64,000 nt of DNA. It comes from Xestospongia muta. Lineage: Eukaryota > Porifera > Demospongiae > Haplosclerida > Petrosiidae. Made by a program: the position numbers and the translations under genes. Below, piece by piece: positions 10,831 through 22,179 of the stretch. The notes below the pieces were generated by a model, which did not search any database, was not told the DNA's origin, and saw only the letters and a program-made list of their open reading frames with translations. The stretch is from assembly GCA_963693285.1 (NCBI GenBank), contig OY848917.1, positions 33,801,245-33,865,244 on the forward strand, given 5' to 3'. The stretch's first letter is position 1, and every line of letters starts with the position of its first letter.

Positions 10831-11232
10831 ATGGCTCAAATAGTTGCTACTGCAGCATTATCTTCAATTGATGAAATCGTAGAAATTCCTGGCAAGATGA
10901 AGGACATATGGAATCAGATATCAGCTGGACGTGGACGCCACAGTCTTACTCTTGGTGAACCAAATGACAAAGATATAGTTCTCTACCAAGAGGAGCTTCG
11001 TAAAGGCTATGAGTATTTTGGTAAAGTCACTCATACATTCTCCTATAAATGCAAATCTGGAGAAGAAATCACTGCAGTTCTAGCTTATGATGAATGGAGT
11101 GATGATACCGGAGGAAATCCTGAGAAAAAAAGTGGAGGAGTTGGAGAAAAAGAGGTGTCCATTGAAGTTACCTCTCAATACATGCGTGGATTTCACTTCA
11201 AGTTTATCGTTTATGGAAAACGCCAGAAGTAA
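10831..11232 (+). CDS. MBF2-like small protein, gene 3
   Basis: Predicted 133 residues beginning MAQIVATAALSS. An alanine-rich N-terminus precedes the domain: GRHSLTLGEPN near residue 35, SGEEITAVLAYD near 75, a TGG turn, SGGVGEKEVSIEVTSQ near 102 and RGFHFKFIVYG near the end. No signal peptide, membrane span or cysteine pairs typical of secreted proteins, so a cytosolic or nuclear location is more likely (inference). The 5'-UTR intron is 10720-10822 (GTATGT...CAATAG), and the ATG follows eight bases into exon 2. Protein sequence differs from gene 4 at only two positions in the N-terminal part, so the duplication is recent or homogenised. Confidence 0.85.
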   Translation: MAQIVATAALSSIDEIVEIPGKMKDIWNQISAGRGRHSLTLGEPNDKDIVLYQEELRKGYEYFGKVTHTFSYKCKSGEEITAVLAYDEWSDDTGGNPEKKSGGVGEKEVSIEVTSQYMRGFHFKFIVYGKRQK

Positions 11233-11843
11233 TGTCTGCGCCTGTTATATGATTTATGCAGCTTCAATAACTTATATTATAGGACATTTTAGTAAACATT
11301 GTTAGGTCAATGCTGCATTAATATATTGTTTTTGATAGTTTTGATTATGAGACATAATATATTGTAGTTTTTTATTCAATCTAAAAAGTTGATCAAAATC
11401 TACTAATCATGACAACAGCAGCACCATGTAAATGGATAAATAGAGGGTAATCAATGGATAAATGAAATGATAAATGGATAAATGAGCTTGTTAATCTAAT
11501 GATAGACTGATAAATGATTGTATAAATTGAAGTGAGAGAGACAACTCTGACTCATCTTACCATATGTATTAGTCAATAGTTACTGTCATGATCAATTAAA
11601 GTATAAATTACAAGTACTCTCTCCTACAATAATTTCACATACTTATGAAATAGACACAAGTCTATACTAAAGTAATAATAAAATACAATATTGCTTACAT
11701 AGTTTCAATTCTATGTGCTGTTGCTTATCCAGAAGGAAAAAATCATAGGATATTTTAGTTGCATGTATTAAACCAACTTATTTAAACCATATCAAGGATA
11801 ACTGTAACTGAAGCAATGCAATATAGCTCGAGAGAATTTCCAA

Positions 11844-12934
11844 GCTGTCACTTATCAAGGAGGAGTGAAATATAATCCACAAGGAAAGAATCTTATACAA
11901 AGAAAGAAATCATAGAAGATTAAAGTTGTAAGAAAGAAATCATAGTTGTATATATTCAAACCAATTTGATAATCACAATATTAAGAATAACCCTAGTTAA
12001 TAGATATGTCTATAACTGTGTATGAATGTATACAGCAATCTTATATACTTCCTTATCAATGACATACATGAAGGGATGATACTTTACATGCAATTAACAA
12101 TTCCAATAACATAGACGTTCTACTCTATCATAAATATATATAGTAGATCCACATAGATAACATGTATACTAAGATTAAATAAGTACAATGTACTAATGTT
12201 GACATGGGGTTTGTTACAAGAAAATGTCAATTTCTCAGCATATTGATTAATGGGTGTGGTTATAATATATTACACAGATACTGTAGGTTTTCTCATTGTA
12301 AATTATACCTGATATATATCGTTTTTCTTGAAAGATGACTGGAGCATAACACTAAATGGCAAGTTATTATATTTGGCTGTGGCATATTATGATATCTTAA
12401 GGCTTGGTATAATTCCACCCACAAATTTAAGAGTTACACAGTTGCGCTTGTTGTAGTAAAGAAATAAAGTCAGATAATAGTTTTTTAAAATACCTCTTCG
12501 AAGAATGGATTTGAGGAAGGTAGCCATTAATCTATGTAGAAGAAAACGATAAGTTTATGAACATGTAACACGTCTTTATAGAATTGTAATTAATGAGACA
12601 GTGCCCAGTGTGTTCCATACATTACTAAGCATTCAGAAACTAACTAATGTAGTTATATGGTTTATTTCCTTCTGGAAATATTTCAAGCATGAAATATGAT
12701 ATTATACCTTTACTGTATGATATTAAATCATAGACACTTGATTATTTATAAATATAAATATTGACAATAACGATATTGCCTTTCTTTTTTTAATTGTTTC
12801 CCACATGTACTACAAAAAGGAATTTACAAACTCTCAATTATCTAGAAGGAAAGAAATATTATCCAGAAGGAAATAAATCATATAAGCTCAAGGGAGTTTA
12901 CAAGCTGTTAATTATACAAAAGAAAAGCTATCAT
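11844..12934. repeat. Segment A, orientation 1
   Basis: This 1.09 kb spacer segment sits between sequences ending 'gaatttccaa' and beginning 'ttataaactaactaa'. In the next unit the same flanks hold this segment reverse-complemented. It contains AAGGAAAGAAATC-type subrepeats at both ends. On the minus strand it carries a remnant of the EF-Tu 5' region (about 12185-12225, TKPHVNI). I see no terminal inverted repeats or transposase that would make it an element in its own right. Confidence 0.85.
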
Positions 12935-13830
12935 TTATAAACTAACTAAATTGGAGTACATGTGGGAAACAATTAAAGAAAGAAAGGCAATATCATTGTT
13001 GTCAATATATCAAGTAATTATACAGTAAAGGTATAATTCACTGTGCATGCCTAGAGTGGATTAATTCAAGTCACGTCATATTGTGGTCACATGTATAATG
13101 TATATACTACTGTATGTTGTAAATTAATGAAACCATTCAGTGAAACTTAAACAATACAATATTGCTTACAAATTTTCGATTCTATAAGGTGTTGATTATC
13201 CAGAAGGTAAATCATAGGATATTGTAATTGTACATATTTAAAACCAACTTGATGATCACCATTTTAAATATAACTAACTGTAAATGAAACAATGGAATAT
13301 TGCTCAATAGAATTTTCAAGTTGTCAATTATCAAGGAGGAGTGAAATCCAATCTAGGTAGAATCAAATCTGATCCAGAAGGAAAGAAATATTATCTAAAA
13401 GGAAAGAAATCATATACACAAGGAAAGAAATCATAGAAGATGAGTTGTAAGAATGAAATCATAGTTGTATGTATTCAAACCAATTTGATGATAACGATAT
13501 TAAGGATAGTCCTAGTTAATAGATATCTATAACTGTGTATGAATGTATGCGGCAATTTTTATACTTCCTTATCGATGAAATACATGAAGATATGATACTT
13601 TACGTGCAATTAGCAATAGCATAAATGTTCTTCGCTATCATCATCATATACTGGTAGATCCACATAGATACTATGTATACTAAGATAAGATAGGTACATA
13701 ATGTGTTTTAATTTTAAAATGTGATTGTCATATGCTGTAAAAATATAATGTCAGAACAATGACAATTGTCATGATAAACAGATAAATTATATTGTAATTA
13801 AGAAGTAGTAAGAGTGTGATTTTATTAATT
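12935..13830. repeat. Segment B, first copy
   Basis: About 0.9 kb of non-coding spacer ('ttataaactaactaaattggagtac' to 'tttattaatt') repeated in direct orientation at 16785-17677. It contains several CCAGAAGGAAAGAAATC subrepeats. No coding potential seen. Confidence 0.8.
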
Positions 13831-14522
13831 CATATGTGAGTATGTTAATACTTTACTATTAAAATATAACAGATGATCTAAAAAAGCATTTTCTACTTTG
13901 AAATAAACAATATAAGTTGAGTTTGCTTGCCATTATGAGAGAGTTCCTACAAGTACATACATCATACATAAAATATATGGGATATGCTGGAGTGATGAAA
14001 TAAGAAGGGCATAATATTTATACATTCATTCTACAGGACACAAATTGTTATTCATTATGCAAAGTAATCTACAAACTGTAATTTCACATTTTATGAAAAC
14101 GGTATAAGTCCATACTAAAGCAAAAAGTCTTTTCTATTTTTTGACAGAACAGATGACATTTGCTTCAAGGTAGCCTGCACACTCTAGTTACTGTCTTAAT
14201 AAGAGCATGATCATACATAATAACCACTGGTATAAGATAAGGTAATGTCACTTAACATTTAAAGAGTGACATATATATTATATATATTATTGATATATTA
14301 CTAAGAGTTGTAATATGTACTATTGCTGATATAGATTATGACATAGTGAAGTGCCTTATAATAAGTTTGGCATGAAGAGTATTATATCATAAGTATCAAA
14401 TTACAAGGAATTTACCTAGCAACATGTCAACTTTATCATCACCATATTTGGAAGAACTACCTGTCAGAAGAAACCTAACAAAATATCTATCTACAACCGC
14501 CATAAAATGATACCCAGATGGC

Positions 14523-14530
14523 TATATAAG
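14523..14530 (+). promoter_or_regulatory. TATA box of MBF2-like gene 4
   Basis: TATATAAG in the same 18-bp context as gene 3. It lies about 70 bp before the splice donor at 14601; exon 1 is shorter here because a 14-bp stretch present in gene 3 ('gtaactgtcagaaa') is missing. Confidence 0.65.
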
Positions 14531-14711
14531 GCTTGCCATTGTGACTTAAAATTGAAGAAATCTCCTATCAGCTAGTGAGTGTTCCTGATTCTAATCAAAG
14601 GTATGTTAAGCATTTATGTATTACAGTGCAAAGTCTCTGTTAATTTAATAGTGTCATATAATTGCATGTCATCATTTTATAATCTCTTTAATAATATCAA
14701 TAGTAAAGAAA

Positions 14712-15113
14712 ATGGCTCAAATAGTTGCTAGTGCAGCATTATCTTCAATTGACGAAATCGTAGAAATTCCTGGCAAGATGAAGGACATATGGAATCAGAT
14801 ATCAGCTGGACATGGACGCCACAGTCTTACTCTTGGTGAACCAAATGATAAAGATATAGTTCTCTACCAAGAAGAGCTTCGTAAAGGCTATGAATATTTT
14901 GGTAAAGTCACTCATACATTCTCCTATAAATGCAAATCTGGAGAAGAAATCACTGCAGTTCTGGCTTATGATGAATGGAGTGATGATACCGGAGGAAATC
15001 CTGAGAAAAAAAGTGGAGGAGTTGGCGAAAAAGAGGTGTCCATTGAAGTTACCTCTCAATACATGCGTGGATTTCACTTCAAGTTTATCGTTTACGGAAA
15101 ACGTCAGAAGTAA
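14712..15113 (+). CDS. MBF2-like small protein, gene 4
   Basis: Predicted 133 residues, almost identical to gene 3: Ser for Thr near residue 7 and His for Arg in GHGRHSLTLGEPN are the differences I see. It has the same domain layout and the same 103-bp 5'-UTR intron (14601-14703). Nucleotide differences between genes 3 and 4 are mostly at third codon positions, which suggests the protein is under purifying selection. It is flanked by the two oppositely oriented copies of the ~1.08 kb segment described separately (11844-12934 and 15714-16784). It is the last complete gene of the array. Confidence 0.85.
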   Translation: MAQIVASAALSSIDEIVEIPGKMKDIWNQISAGHGRHSLTLGEPNDKDIVLYQEELRKGYEYFGKVTHTFSYKCKSGEEITAVLAYDEWSDDTGGNPEKKSGGVGEKEVSIEVTSQYMRGFHFKFIVYGKRQK

Positions 15114-15713
15114 AGTCTATGCCTGTTATACAATTTATGCAGCTTCAATAACTTACATTATAGGACATTCTAGTAAACATTGTTAGGTCAATGCTGCATT
15201 AATATATTGTTTTTGATAGTTTTGATTATAACACATAATGTAAATGTAGTTTTTTATTCAATAAAAAAAATTGATCAATATCTACTAATCATGACAACAG
15301 CAGCACAATGTAAATGGATAAATAGAGGATAATCAATGGATAAATGAAATGATGGATGAATAAATGATAGACTGATAAATGATTGTATAAATTGAAGTGA
15401 GAGAGACAACTCTGACTCATCTTACCATATGTATTAGTCAATAGTTACTGTCATGATCAATTAAAGTATAAATTACAAGTACTCTCTCCTACAATAATTT
15501 CACATACTTATGAAAAAGATACAAGTCCATACTAAAGTAATAATACAATACAATATTGCTTACATATTTTCGATTCTATGTGCTGTCGATTATCCAGAAG
15601 GAAAAAATCATAGGATATTCTATATAGTTGCATGTATTTAAACCAACTTATTTAAACCATATCAAAGATAAATGTAACTAAAGCAATCCAATATAGTTCA
15701 AGGGAATTTCCAA

Positions 15714-16784
15714 ATGATATCTTTTCTTTTGTATAATTAACAGCCTGTAAATTCCCTTGAACTTGTATGATTTCTTACCTTCTGGATAATATTTCTTTCC
15801 TTCTAGATAATTGAGAGCTTGTAAATTCCTTTTTGTAGTACATGTGGGAAACAATTAAAGTAGGAAAGGCAATATCATTATTGTCAATATTTACATTTAT
15901 AAATAATCAGGTGTCTATGATTTAATATCATACAGTAAAGGTATAATATCGCATTTCATGTTTGAAATATTTCCAGAAGGAAATAAACCATATAACCACA
16001 TTAGTTAGTTTCTGAATGCTTAGTAATATATGGAACACACTGGGCACTGTCTCATATAAAGACGTGTTACATGTTCATAAACTTACAGTATTCTTCTACA
16101 TGGATTAATGGCTACTTTCCTCAAATCCATTCTTGAAGAAGTACTTAAAATAACTATTATCTGTCATTATTTCTTTACTACAACAAGCGCAACTCTTAAA
16201 TTTGTGGGTGGAGTTAAACCAAGCATCAAGGTATCATAACATGCCACTCCCACCAATATAATAACTTGTCATTTAGTGTTATGCTCCAGTCATCTTTCAA
16301 GAAAAACGATATATATCAGGTATAATTTACAATGAGAACACCTTCAGTATCTGTGTAATATATTATAACCACACCCATTAATCAATATGCTGAGAAATTG
16401 ACATTTTCTTGTAACAAACCCCATGTCAACATTAGTACATTGTACTTATTTAATTTTAATATACATAGTATCTATGTGGATCTACTAATATATTATGACA
16501 TAGAGTAGAACATCTATGTTATTGGAATTGTTAATTGCATGTAAAGTATCATCCCTTCATGTATGTCATTGATAAGGAAGTATATAACATTACCATATAC
16601 ATTCATATATAGTTATAGATATATCTATTAACTAGGGTTATTCTTAATATTGTGATCATCGAATTGGTTTGAATATATACAACTATGATTTCTTTCTTAC
16701 AACTCTGATCTTCTATGATTTTTCTCTTTGTATAAGATTTCTTTCCTTGTGGATTAGATTTCACTCCTCCTTGATAAGTGACAG
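15714..16784. repeat. Segment A, inverted copy
   Basis: This is the reverse complement of 11844-12934 at roughly 90% similarity by eye. Left junction: 'gaatttccaa' then ATGATATCTTTTC, the complement of segment A's right end. Right junction: GATAAGTGACAGC, the complement of its left end, then 'ttgaaaactaactaa'. The outer flanks match the first copy in direct orientation, so only the inner block is flipped. In this copy the EF-Tu 5' remnant reads on the plus strand, and a short frame from 16109 (MATFLKSILEEVLK) could be the old targeting-peptide exon (weak). Confidence 0.85.
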
Positions 16785-17677
16785 CTTGAAAACTAACTAA
16801 TTTGGAGTACATGTGGGAAACAATTAAAGATAGAAAGGCAATATCATTATTGTAAATATATCAAGTAATTTATATTTATATAATGAAGCATTTATAATTT
16901 GATATCATACAGTAAACGTATAATATCATTGTACATGCCTAGAGTGGATTAATTAAGTCATGTCATATTGTGGTCATATGTATATACTACTGTATGCTGT
17001 AAATTAATGAAACCATTCAGTGAAACTTAAACAATACAATATTGCTTACAAATTTTCGATTCTATAAGGTGTTGATTATCAAGAAGGAAAAAATCATAAG
17101 ATATTGCAATTGTACATATTTAAAACCAACTTGATGATCACCATTTTAAATATAACTAACTGTAAATGAAACAATAAAATATTGCTCAATAGAATATCCA
17201 AGTTGTCAATTATCAAGGAGGAGTGAAATCCAATCTAGTCAGAATGAAATATTATCCAGAAGGAAAGAAATCATAGAAGATGAGTTGTAAGAATGAAATC
17301 ATAGTTGTATGTGGACCAATTGATGATCACAATATTAAGGATAACCCTAGTTAAAAGATATATCTATTAACTGTGTATGAATGTATATGGCAATCTTTAT
17401 AGTTCCTTATCAATGAAATACATGAAGGTATGATACTTTACATCCAATTAGCAATAGCATAGATGATCTTTTCTATATCTTGCATATATTGGTAGATCCA
17501 CATAGATACTATGTATACTAAGATAAGATAGGTACATAGTGTGTTTTTAATTTTAAAATGTGATTGTCAATGTTGTAAAAATTGTAAAAATATAATGTCA
17601 GAACAATGACAAATGTCATGATAAACAGATAAATTATATTGTAATTAAGAAGTAGTAAGAGTGTGATTTTATTAATT
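16785..17677. repeat. Segment B, second copy and array end
   Basis: Direct repeat of 12935-13830. Similarity ends after 'gtgattttattaatt', which marks the right boundary of the MBF2-like array; the next bases begin transposon-derived sequence. Confidence 0.8.
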
Positions 17678-17829
17678 ATCCCCAGGTAATAAGAATCACA
17701 GTTCCATTGAATTTATAGTCAGTCTGATTAATGTTGATCTTAACTCCTTCGTCCTGTTGTTAAATATAGATTCAAGTTAAACCTAAAACAAATAGCTTAC
17801 AGATTCTTGATGTTCTCCATAAAATTATA

Positions 17830-18540
17830 TAGAATAACATCAGGACCATATTTGGTAAGGACACTTGATTTTGTAATTGCCAATATTTGAATGGCTTTCA
17901 TTGTTGAGAAATAGACTGGGGAAATATTCCAAAGAGAGTAATAAAAAATGGCTGTGAACGAGAACACACAAAATCAATGAGTTATTACACCTAAGACATG
18001 CATGTGAATACATAGTTTGTGCTTCTTTGCTCGTGAACCCAATGGGTTGCATACCTCAACACTGTCATATTGTATGATTAGTTGCAAGGCAGTGTGATCT
18101 TCAGAAAACAGTTCATGAGAGTTATATACAGATCCATCACAGTAATCATTTCAAAGATTGCTCTTCGTTGATGACCTCTAAAACCCTTTAACAATAATAA
18201 TGATCTTAACTTATTAATTCATAATTTATATATCAGCAATTACGTTTACATACCTCATCAAATATAAACTGATCAGAAAGTAACAGCTTCAATGACAAAA
18301 TTAATGGTATCTTGTATACAAAATCCTGTATTGTTTTACCAGAAGCCAATTGCTCTTCACCTAGTTTTCTTTCCACTGGTTCCTATTCAACGATAAAATT
18401 AATATGGTACAACACCCACAATTTATTTCAACTAACCAAAAATTGTAATTCCTCATGAAAGTATTTGTTTGCTAGTCTGAACTGACCTCAGTTGATACTG
18501 ATTCATCCCTTTTAGTTTACTCATTAGTAAGTACAACATC
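17830..18540 (-). pseudogene. Transposon-like ORF remnant, unclassified
   Basis: On the minus strand several frames give pieces that fit together as one broken protein: TALQLIIQYDSVEVCNPLGS with RAKKHKL, then IQILAITKSSVLTKYGPDVI. I have seen this arrangement ('NPLGS..KHKL...IQL') in repetitive ORFs of invertebrates and fish, usually beside transposon genes, but I cannot name the family. Candidate splice sites occur near 18185 and 18255. Frameshifts and stops interrupt it. It lies antisense to the next remnant. Confidence 0.45.
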
Positions 18541-18779
18541 ACAGTCATCTCAGGATGCAATGTGGCTAATCCTGTGCCCACCTCATCTACAGTGTCACTC
18601 ACCCCCTTGGTTTGTCTTCATTCTAATCTTGTTCTTCCTAGCAGGTTTTGAAGTGACCAGTCCCTGTGATTTACATGAGATACTCCTTTGTAAGATCTCT
18701 TGCCACACCCAGCTGATGAATATAACTCACAGTCTAACAATTAATTCAGATTTATCATGGTTACTGTTCATAAATCACC

Positions 18780-19640
18780 ACATGGTAGATTCAAACAGGT
18801 CTACTGCCCTGAAAACTTTCTCAGGTGCCATGAACACAGATAAATTAAATCGACTATTAGAGTTACTGGACCAACTGAAAGTTTGTGCTGGGCAGCCTGA
18901 TAAGCATTATGTTCATATGGTTTCTGCCAAAAAAGGGAAAATATTATCTCCTCATGGTAAAGTTGTCGCCTATTTTGACCGTGTAAAAGTTGATGTTAAT
19001 GGAGAAATATATCAACAGACTGTTCGTACATCTGATCATGAAATAGCAAGTCATTCACTTAAATGCCCAGCATTTACCAGCTATAGATCAAATTTGCATT
19101 CAATGTATCATCGGTGGGTCAAGTGATCACATAGCGAAACAGGAGAATCATCAAGTTCAGACTCATCAAACAGCGCAATGGTTAGAAAATACAAAAATGG
19201 TCATTACTTGAATACACCAGAGAAAATCCCAAAAATTTCTGCTCTTCATAAACAAGTACATATTGCTGAGCAAACAATTGTTAAATTACATCAGAAAATA
19301 TGTAAACTTACTGAAGATCAAGGAGAGGTGTTAGTTGATGACCTTCATTCAGATTTAGTTAGTATAATGAATGAAAATAGTGATGGAATAAAAAAGGCTT
19401 ATCCAGAGTGTAGTTTTGATCAACTCTTCTGAGATAAGCAATTTAAGGTAGCAACAACTAATAATGCCAGACAAGTTCGATGACATTTTGTAACCATTAA
19501 ATGGTGCTTGAATTAAAAATTAATGTCCACTTCTGCCTACCATACATTAAGAACCAGTGGGTTCATCAAGTTCCCATCTGAAAGAACCCTTCACGATTAT
19601 ACTCATTTATTCATAAATAAGCCAGGATTGTTAATGATTT
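18780..19640 (+). pseudogene. Transposon-like ORF remnant with QTVRT/YRSNL motif
   Basis: Consecutive frames give LKVCAGQPDKHYV, KKGKILSPHGKVVAYFDRVK, EIYQQTVRTSDHE, LKCPAFTSYRSNLHSMYHRW, then PEKIPKISALHKQV and LHSDLVSIMNENSDGI. After frameshifts comes RTSGFIKFPSERTLHDYTH. These motifs belong together in a repetitive protein family I know from sponges and corals that is presumably transposon-encoded. I cannot place it in a named superfamily. The normal cysteines of a 'C..C..YR' finger are partly lost (KCPAFTSYR), and stops break the frame at 19124 and 19430. Confidence 0.5.
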
Positions 19641-20223
19641 GAAAGAGGTTTTCCAATTCCCAGAAGGTGGAAATTTACCTGTCCATGCTCATGGAAGCCG
19701 CTGGATTAACCATAAGTGCAAAGCTTTACAGAGAGTTTTGGATCAATATGGAGCATATCTTCATCATCTTGTAACACAAGATAAATTTATCAATTCAGCT
19801 GACAGGCAACGTTTGAAAGGATACCAGCTGTTCAAATGGAGAGAAGCAAGAATGCTTCTTGGTTTAGCTATGTATGTCGATGTGCTTCAGCCTCTAGCTG
19901 TTCTTAGTCTCACTTTGCAAGATGACAATGTTGATGTCGTTCAAGCCATAAAACCAATCCTCAAATCTCACAGCTCATTAAAAAACTCTCATTACTAAAG
20001 CCTTTTGAGTGGCCAATAACAAAAGTGGTTTTCAACCGACTGAAAGACCAGAATGGTGGTAAAGTGTACCAGGGAGCAGAACTTAATGGTTGTAATGATA
20101 GAGCCATTGAGGCATGCAAAAAGCAAGTCCTGGATGATTATAAATTGATGGATGATGAGATGCGAGCCAGATTGGAATGGTCAGATCTCAGTCTGCTAAG
20201 ATCAATATTTGTATATCTTGATA
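19640..20223 (+). pseudogene. hAT-like (ZNF862/KIAA1586-type) transposase fragment
   Basis: The frame from 19639 reads FPEGGNLPVHAHGSRWINHK, CKALQRVLDQYGAYLHHL, DRQRLKGYQLFKWREARMLL and AMYVDVLQPLAVLSLTLQDD. A second frame continues FNRLKDQNGGKVYQGAEL and RARLEWSDLSLLRSIFVYLD. This is the C-terminal half of a hAT-related domain found in ZNF862- and KIAA1586-like proteins. N-terminal zinc finger and catalytic residues are absent. It is joined on the left to another remnant and on the right directly to gypsy RNase H, so it survives only between two other insertions. Confidence 0.6.
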
Positions 20224-20840
20224 CATATCATGAAACCATTCATACTTGATACAGATGCAAGTGACATAGGTATTGGAGCAGTGCTTTCTCAAACTGATGC
20301 AGAAAGCAAAGAAAGAGTGATTGCCTATGGAAGTTGTCTACTGAGTAAGTCAGAGCACAAATATCGTGTTACACGCAGTGAGTTGCTAGTTGTTGTTGTT
20401 TTTACTCACCAGTTTCGTCCCTACTTATTTGGTCACCAATTCATTTTACAAACAGACCATGGATCTATTACTTGGCTCTGTAACTTCATAAAACCTGAAG
20501 GACAGCTCACAAGGTGGCTAGAAAAACTCCAGGAATTTGATTTCAAGGTGGTACACCGCTGTGGGAGAAAGCATGCAAATGCAGACACCCTCTCACGCCT
20601 ACCATGCAAACAGTGTAAAAGGGAAAGCCACCACCCAGACTCAGTGACGGTATCAACAATCGAATTTTCAAAAGGACGAAGTAGGGATAAGCTGAGCCAA
20701 CTTCAAAGAGATAATCCTGTCATTGGACCAGTAATACGTGCTTTAGCAAGAAAAACAAAGCCAGACCAAAATGAACTTAAACAGTACAGTCTGCACGCAA
20801 ACAGATTATTTGCACTATGGGATCAATTAACTCTACCGTC
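20224..20840 (+). pseudogene. Gypsy RNase H fragment
   Basis: The frame reads PFILDTDASDIGIGAVLSQ (first catalytic Asp in TDAS), then VIAYGSCLLSKSEHKYRVTR with the conserved Glu in SELL. It continues with FILQTDHGSITWL (the TDH catalytic motif) and HANADTLSRLPC, the typical end of RNase H. RNase H removes the RNA strand during reverse transcription. The domain looks nearly complete, but the reverse transcriptase that should precede it is gone. Confidence 0.85.
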
Positions 20841-20884
20841 GTTTTGTAAGTGCTGATGGTCTCCAACACCACCTTCAATTTGGT

Positions 20885-22078
20885 GCTCCTAGACAACTAC
20901 ATCCTGAAATTCTAGAGGAATTACACAGTGGAGCTGTTGCAGGCCACTTAGGTGAAGAAAAGACACCAAGTCAATTGAAGCAAAGATTTTACTAGCCTGG
21001 CCACTGGAACGATGTTAGATGATGGTGTTAAACCTTCTCACTGTGTGCTGCTAGCAAAACCCCTCCTACAAAAAGGAAGGCGGCACCAAAGCCTGTTAAA
21101 ACAGGCTACCCAATGCAATTAGTAGCAGTGGATACACTAGGACCACTGCCAGAGAGTGATGCCAGGAACTCCTATCTGTTGGTCGTAGGAGATTATTTCA
21201 CTCGTTGGATAGAGGCATTCCCTATTCCAAACCAAGAAGCTATCACAGTAGCTCAAGCACTGGCGGACAAATTTTCTGTCGTTTTGGTCTTCCAGAGCAA
21301 CTTCATTTTGATCAAGGTAGACAATTAAATTAAAGCTGCTACAATAAATATGTAAAATCCTTTGAATAAACAAATCAAGGACAACACCTTATCACCCTCA
21401 ATCAGATAGAGTTGTTGAGAGATTCAACAGAACACTAATTAGTATGCTCTCAACCTGTGCCTCTGAACACCCTTTTAAATGGGAAGACCATGTACAAAAG
21501 GTGTGCATGGCATATAACACAAGCGTCCAACTTACCACAAGTTTTACTCCCTATTTTTTGATGTTTGGTTGTAAAGCCAGACTTCCAATCGATCTCAACT
21601 TCAGTTAGCCAGCCCAGTCAACAAGTACCATAGAATATGCTGCTCAACTACGCACTTCTTTAAACGAACCATACCAGATGGTTAGGGAAAGAGATAGAAT
21701 GAAGCAGAACAGGCAAAAAGGCAAAAAAAAGTTTATGACAAACGTATACATGGTCCACCCCACTCACCAGGAGATCTACTCTGGTTACATAATGCTAAAG
21801 TGCCTCGAGGGACTAATAAAAAGTTTCATAAGCCATGGAATAGACCTTATCGAGTACTAGAAAAGATATCAGACCAAAACTATCGAATAGAAAATACACA
21901 CAACTCCAAAAAACAGGTTGTTCATTTTGACAGGCTCAAGCGCTGTAACCCAGATACGAGATTCTTCCAACGACAACACCAACCCCCTCTAATGAAAGAC
22001 AACCGTCAAGTTGGTGCAAATATTGAAATTATGAATCAACCTGATGCACTTATAGCAGATGACAACCAACCTCATTGA
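20885..22078 (+). pseudogene. Gypsy integrase, broken
   Basis: Pieces in several frames: GAVAGHLGEEKTPSQLKQRF with the zinc-binding H and later C residues (SLCAASK), then MQLVAVDTLGPLPESDA and LLVVGDYFTRWIEAFPIPN (core, first Asp in VDTLGPLP). Next come HFDQGRQ (second Asp), a disrupted stretch with a stop near 21326, then ERFNRTLISMLSTC (catalytic Glu region) and MAYNTSVQLTTSFTPYFLMF. The C-terminal piece reads PWNRPYRVLEKISDQNYRIE and VVHFDRLKRC. Integrase inserts the cDNA into the host genome. At least three frame breaks make it inactive. Confidence 0.8.
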
Positions 22079-22179
22079 AGGCGACACCTTCTAAGAGAAC
22101 GGTAACCTCCTGATAGATTATCTACATACATTTCTCATTAGTTAGAATACGGGACATACTCTCATAAAGGGATGAGTCA

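Larger units (their letters stand above)
1..17677. repeat. Tandem array of MBF2-like gene units
   Basis: Long stretches recur in the same orientation. Bases 1 to about 1640 match about 4134 to 6150. The gene-upstream stretches near 7960-8160, 10130-10330 and 14035-14235 match one another. Bases about 10050-13830 match about 13966-17677. Downstream of each gene a run of short motifs around 'aatggataaatagaggg' recurs (about 9220, 11430, 15310). The left edge starts inside a unit, so the array continues outside the window. Similarity stops abruptly near 17677. Gene starts are spaced about 5.1, 2.2 and 3.9 kb apart, so units differ by insertions and deletions. Unequal crossing-over is the likely origin (inference). 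Confidence 0.85.

Noticed and set aside
18560..18780. Hydrophobic N-terminus of the ORF starting at 18560 as a signal peptide
   Set aside because: Homology of the transposon-like protein begins only near 18780; the upstream part is read-through of unrelated sequence.
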